Origin: Mumia sp. Pv4-285
GTDB lineage: Bacteria; Actinomycetota; Actinomycetes; Propionibacteriales; Nocardioidaceae
Direction of reading: 5' to 3'
NCBI RefSeq assembly: GCF_041320275.1
Contig: NZ_CP162023.1
Location: forward strand, 558,001 to 622,000
Length of the DNA: 64,000 nucleotides
Below are positions 62,923-64,000 of the stretch, in pieces. The position numbers were made by a program, and so were the translations under genes. The notes under the pieces are model-generated. The model was not told the origin of the DNA and did no database searches. It saw only the letters and a program-made list of their open reading frames with translations. The number at the start of each line of letters is the position of its first letter. Position 1 is the stretch's first letter.

Positions 62923-64000
62923 GAGCGTCCTTCCTGAGCGGTGTGCTTCGAGCGCAGCGTACGGACCTGCATCGCCACCTCGGCGGCCACGGCGCCCGCG
63001 AGGGCCGCCGGATCCTCCTCGTCGCCGTCGAGCTCCCGGACGAGCACCTGCACCTTGCCGGCGGCGTACAGGTCCGACGCCGAGACCCGCTGCGACCGCG
63101 CCATCTCGGCCGCGTGGTCCGCGTTGCCGTGCACGATCGCCGACGCGCCCTCCGGCGGGAGCGGGGAGAGCCACGCGTTCTGGGTCGCGACCACGACGTC
63201 GGCCGGGAACAGCGCCAGCGCACCGCCGCCGCACCCTTCGCCGAGCAGGACGGAGACGGTGGGCACGGTCATCGTCGCCATCGAGGCGATGCACCGGGCG
63301 ATCTCACCGGCGATCGCCCCCTCCTCGGCCGCCTTCGAGAGCTCGGCGCCGGGCGTGTCGATGATCGAGACGAGAGGGAGTCCGAGCTCGTTGGCCAGCC
63401 GCATCCCGCGGCGGGCCTCACGCAGTGCGCCAGGGCCCATGGGCGCGCGAGCCTGCGCCCTGCGGTCCTGCCCGACGACGACGCAGGGTTCGCCGTCGAG
63501 CCGTGTCAGCGCGACGATCATGGCGCTGTCGCGCTCGCCCTCGTCGGTGCCCTGGAGCCGGATCGTGTCCTCTCCCGCGACCCGCAGCACGTCGCGCACG
63601 CCCAGTCGGTGCGGTGCTCGGGTGCGCTCGATCGACGCCCACGTGTCCAGCGCGGCGTCCGTCGCGGGCTCGCGGCGCTGGAGGGTCGACGGCTTCGGGG
63701 GATCGACGAGGATGCTCAGCGTACGGTCGACCAGGGCCGGCAGGTCCTCCGCCGAGACGACCGCATCGAGGATGCCGTGGTGGGCGAGGTTCTCGGCGGT
63801 CTGCACGCCTTCAGGGAACACGCTGTGGTTGAGCACCTCGTACACCTTCGGGCCGAGGAAGCCGACGAGCGCCGCGGGCTCGGCGACGGTCACGTGGCCC
63901 AGCGAGCCCCACGACGCGAAGACGCCGCCGGTGGTGGGGTGACCCAGATGGACGAGGTAGGGGAGTCCTGCCGCCTTGTGGTCCATGATCGCGCGGGAGA
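62919..64000 (-). CDS. Acetyl-/acyl-CoA carboxylase carboxyltransferase (AccDA-like), truncated by window edge
   Basis: The frame is open to position 64000, so the N-terminus is outside the window. DHKAAGLPYLVHLGHPTTGGVFASWGSLG and KVYEVLNHSVFPEGVQTAENL are AccD-like; RMRLANELGLPLVSIIDTPGAELSKAAEEGAIAGEIARCIASM and SVLLGEGCGGGALALFPADVVV are AccA-like, indicating a fused carboxyltransferase. It transfers CO2 from biotin to acyl-CoA for fatty acid synthesis. The ATG at 63986 (MDHKAAG) is internal, not the start. Confidence 0.88.
   Translation of the reverse strand, partial: SRAIMDHKAAGLPYLVHLGHPTTGGVFASWGSLGHVTVAEPAALVGFLGPKVYEVLNHSVFPEGVQTAENLAHHGILDAVVSAEDLPALVDRTLSILVDPPKPSTLQRREPATDAALDTWASIERTRAPHRLGVRDVLRVAGEDTIRLQGTDEGERDSAMIVALTRLDGEPCVVVGQDRRAQARAPMGPGALREARRGMRLANELGLPLVSIIDTPGAELSKAAEEGAIAGEIARCIASMATMTVPTVSVLLGEGCGGGALALFPADVVVATQNAWLSPLPPEGASAIVHGNADHAAEMARSQRVSASDLYAAGKVQVLVRELDGDEEDPAALAGAVAAEVAMQVRTLRSKHTAQEGRS

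Overview
The window is chromosomal DNA of a very GC-rich actinobacterium. Mycothiol synthase (mshD), a fused AccDA-type carboxyltransferase, an Mrp antiporter with MrpA and MrpB fused, an encapsulin/DyP pair, many GTG starts and pervasive 4-bp ATGA/GTGA gene overlaps fit Actinomycetia; a Nocardioidaceae-like host is my inference. There is no phage, transposase or CRISPR array. The coding is dense and housekeeping-like, with interspersed short GC-rich repeats as the main accessory feature.

Layout. 1-5.7 kb: end of a cyclopropane-fatty-acid synthase gene, a small membrane protein, an MMPL/RND exporter divergent from a NarL-type two-component pair, and a DUF2812 protein. 5.7-11.6 kb: exonuclease III, a secreted protein, a large PLP Orn/Lys/Arg decarboxylase, a VOC protein, and an ECF sigma factor coupled to a CU044_5270-type membrane protein. 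11.7-18.0 kb: a complete mrpA(B)CDEFG operon. 18.1-24.1 kb: an OmpR-type two-component system followed, across a repeat array, by a lipid-linked glycosyltransferase operon; similar 11-bp phased repeats precede both transcription units. 24.2-31.5 kb: hydrolases, a three-gene DyP/encapsulin/epoxide-hydrolase-like operon, a flavin-type oxidoreductase, a CDF metal transporter and an ArsB-like permease. 31.5-34.8 kb: malic enzyme, a hotdog thioesterase, menB and a DUF4234 protein. 34.9-45.9 kb: sugar catabolism, with xylB-xylA and a ROK regulator, then a divergent ROK repressor and an ABC sugar importer with an oxidoreductase and an isomerase. 46-49.8 kb: a DUF389 protein, a secreted PETase/cutinase-like polyester hydrolase, an epimerase and a membrane protein. 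49.9-62 kb: tRNA-Lys and a phosphate-centred block (DUF47-Pit, pstSCAB with a clear PHO box, ppk, a MutT1-like Nudix/phosphatase), interrupted by a MerR/MFS efflux pair. 61.4-64 kb: a GNAT protein, mshD and the truncated carboxyltransferase.

Most unusual observations: (i) between pstC and pstA an 89-bp unit is tandemly duplicated so that each copy is a 30-codon mini-ORF joined to its neighbours by ATGA overlaps; (ii) the linker between the DyP enzyme domain and its encapsulin-targeting peptide is built from an interspersed genomic repeat; (iii) a shared 11-bp response-regulator-like box links the OmpR system to the glycosyltransferase operon; (iv) a PETase-like hydrolase with Phe at the usual oxyanion-hole Tyr. 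All are read from sequence by eye; no database search was possible.
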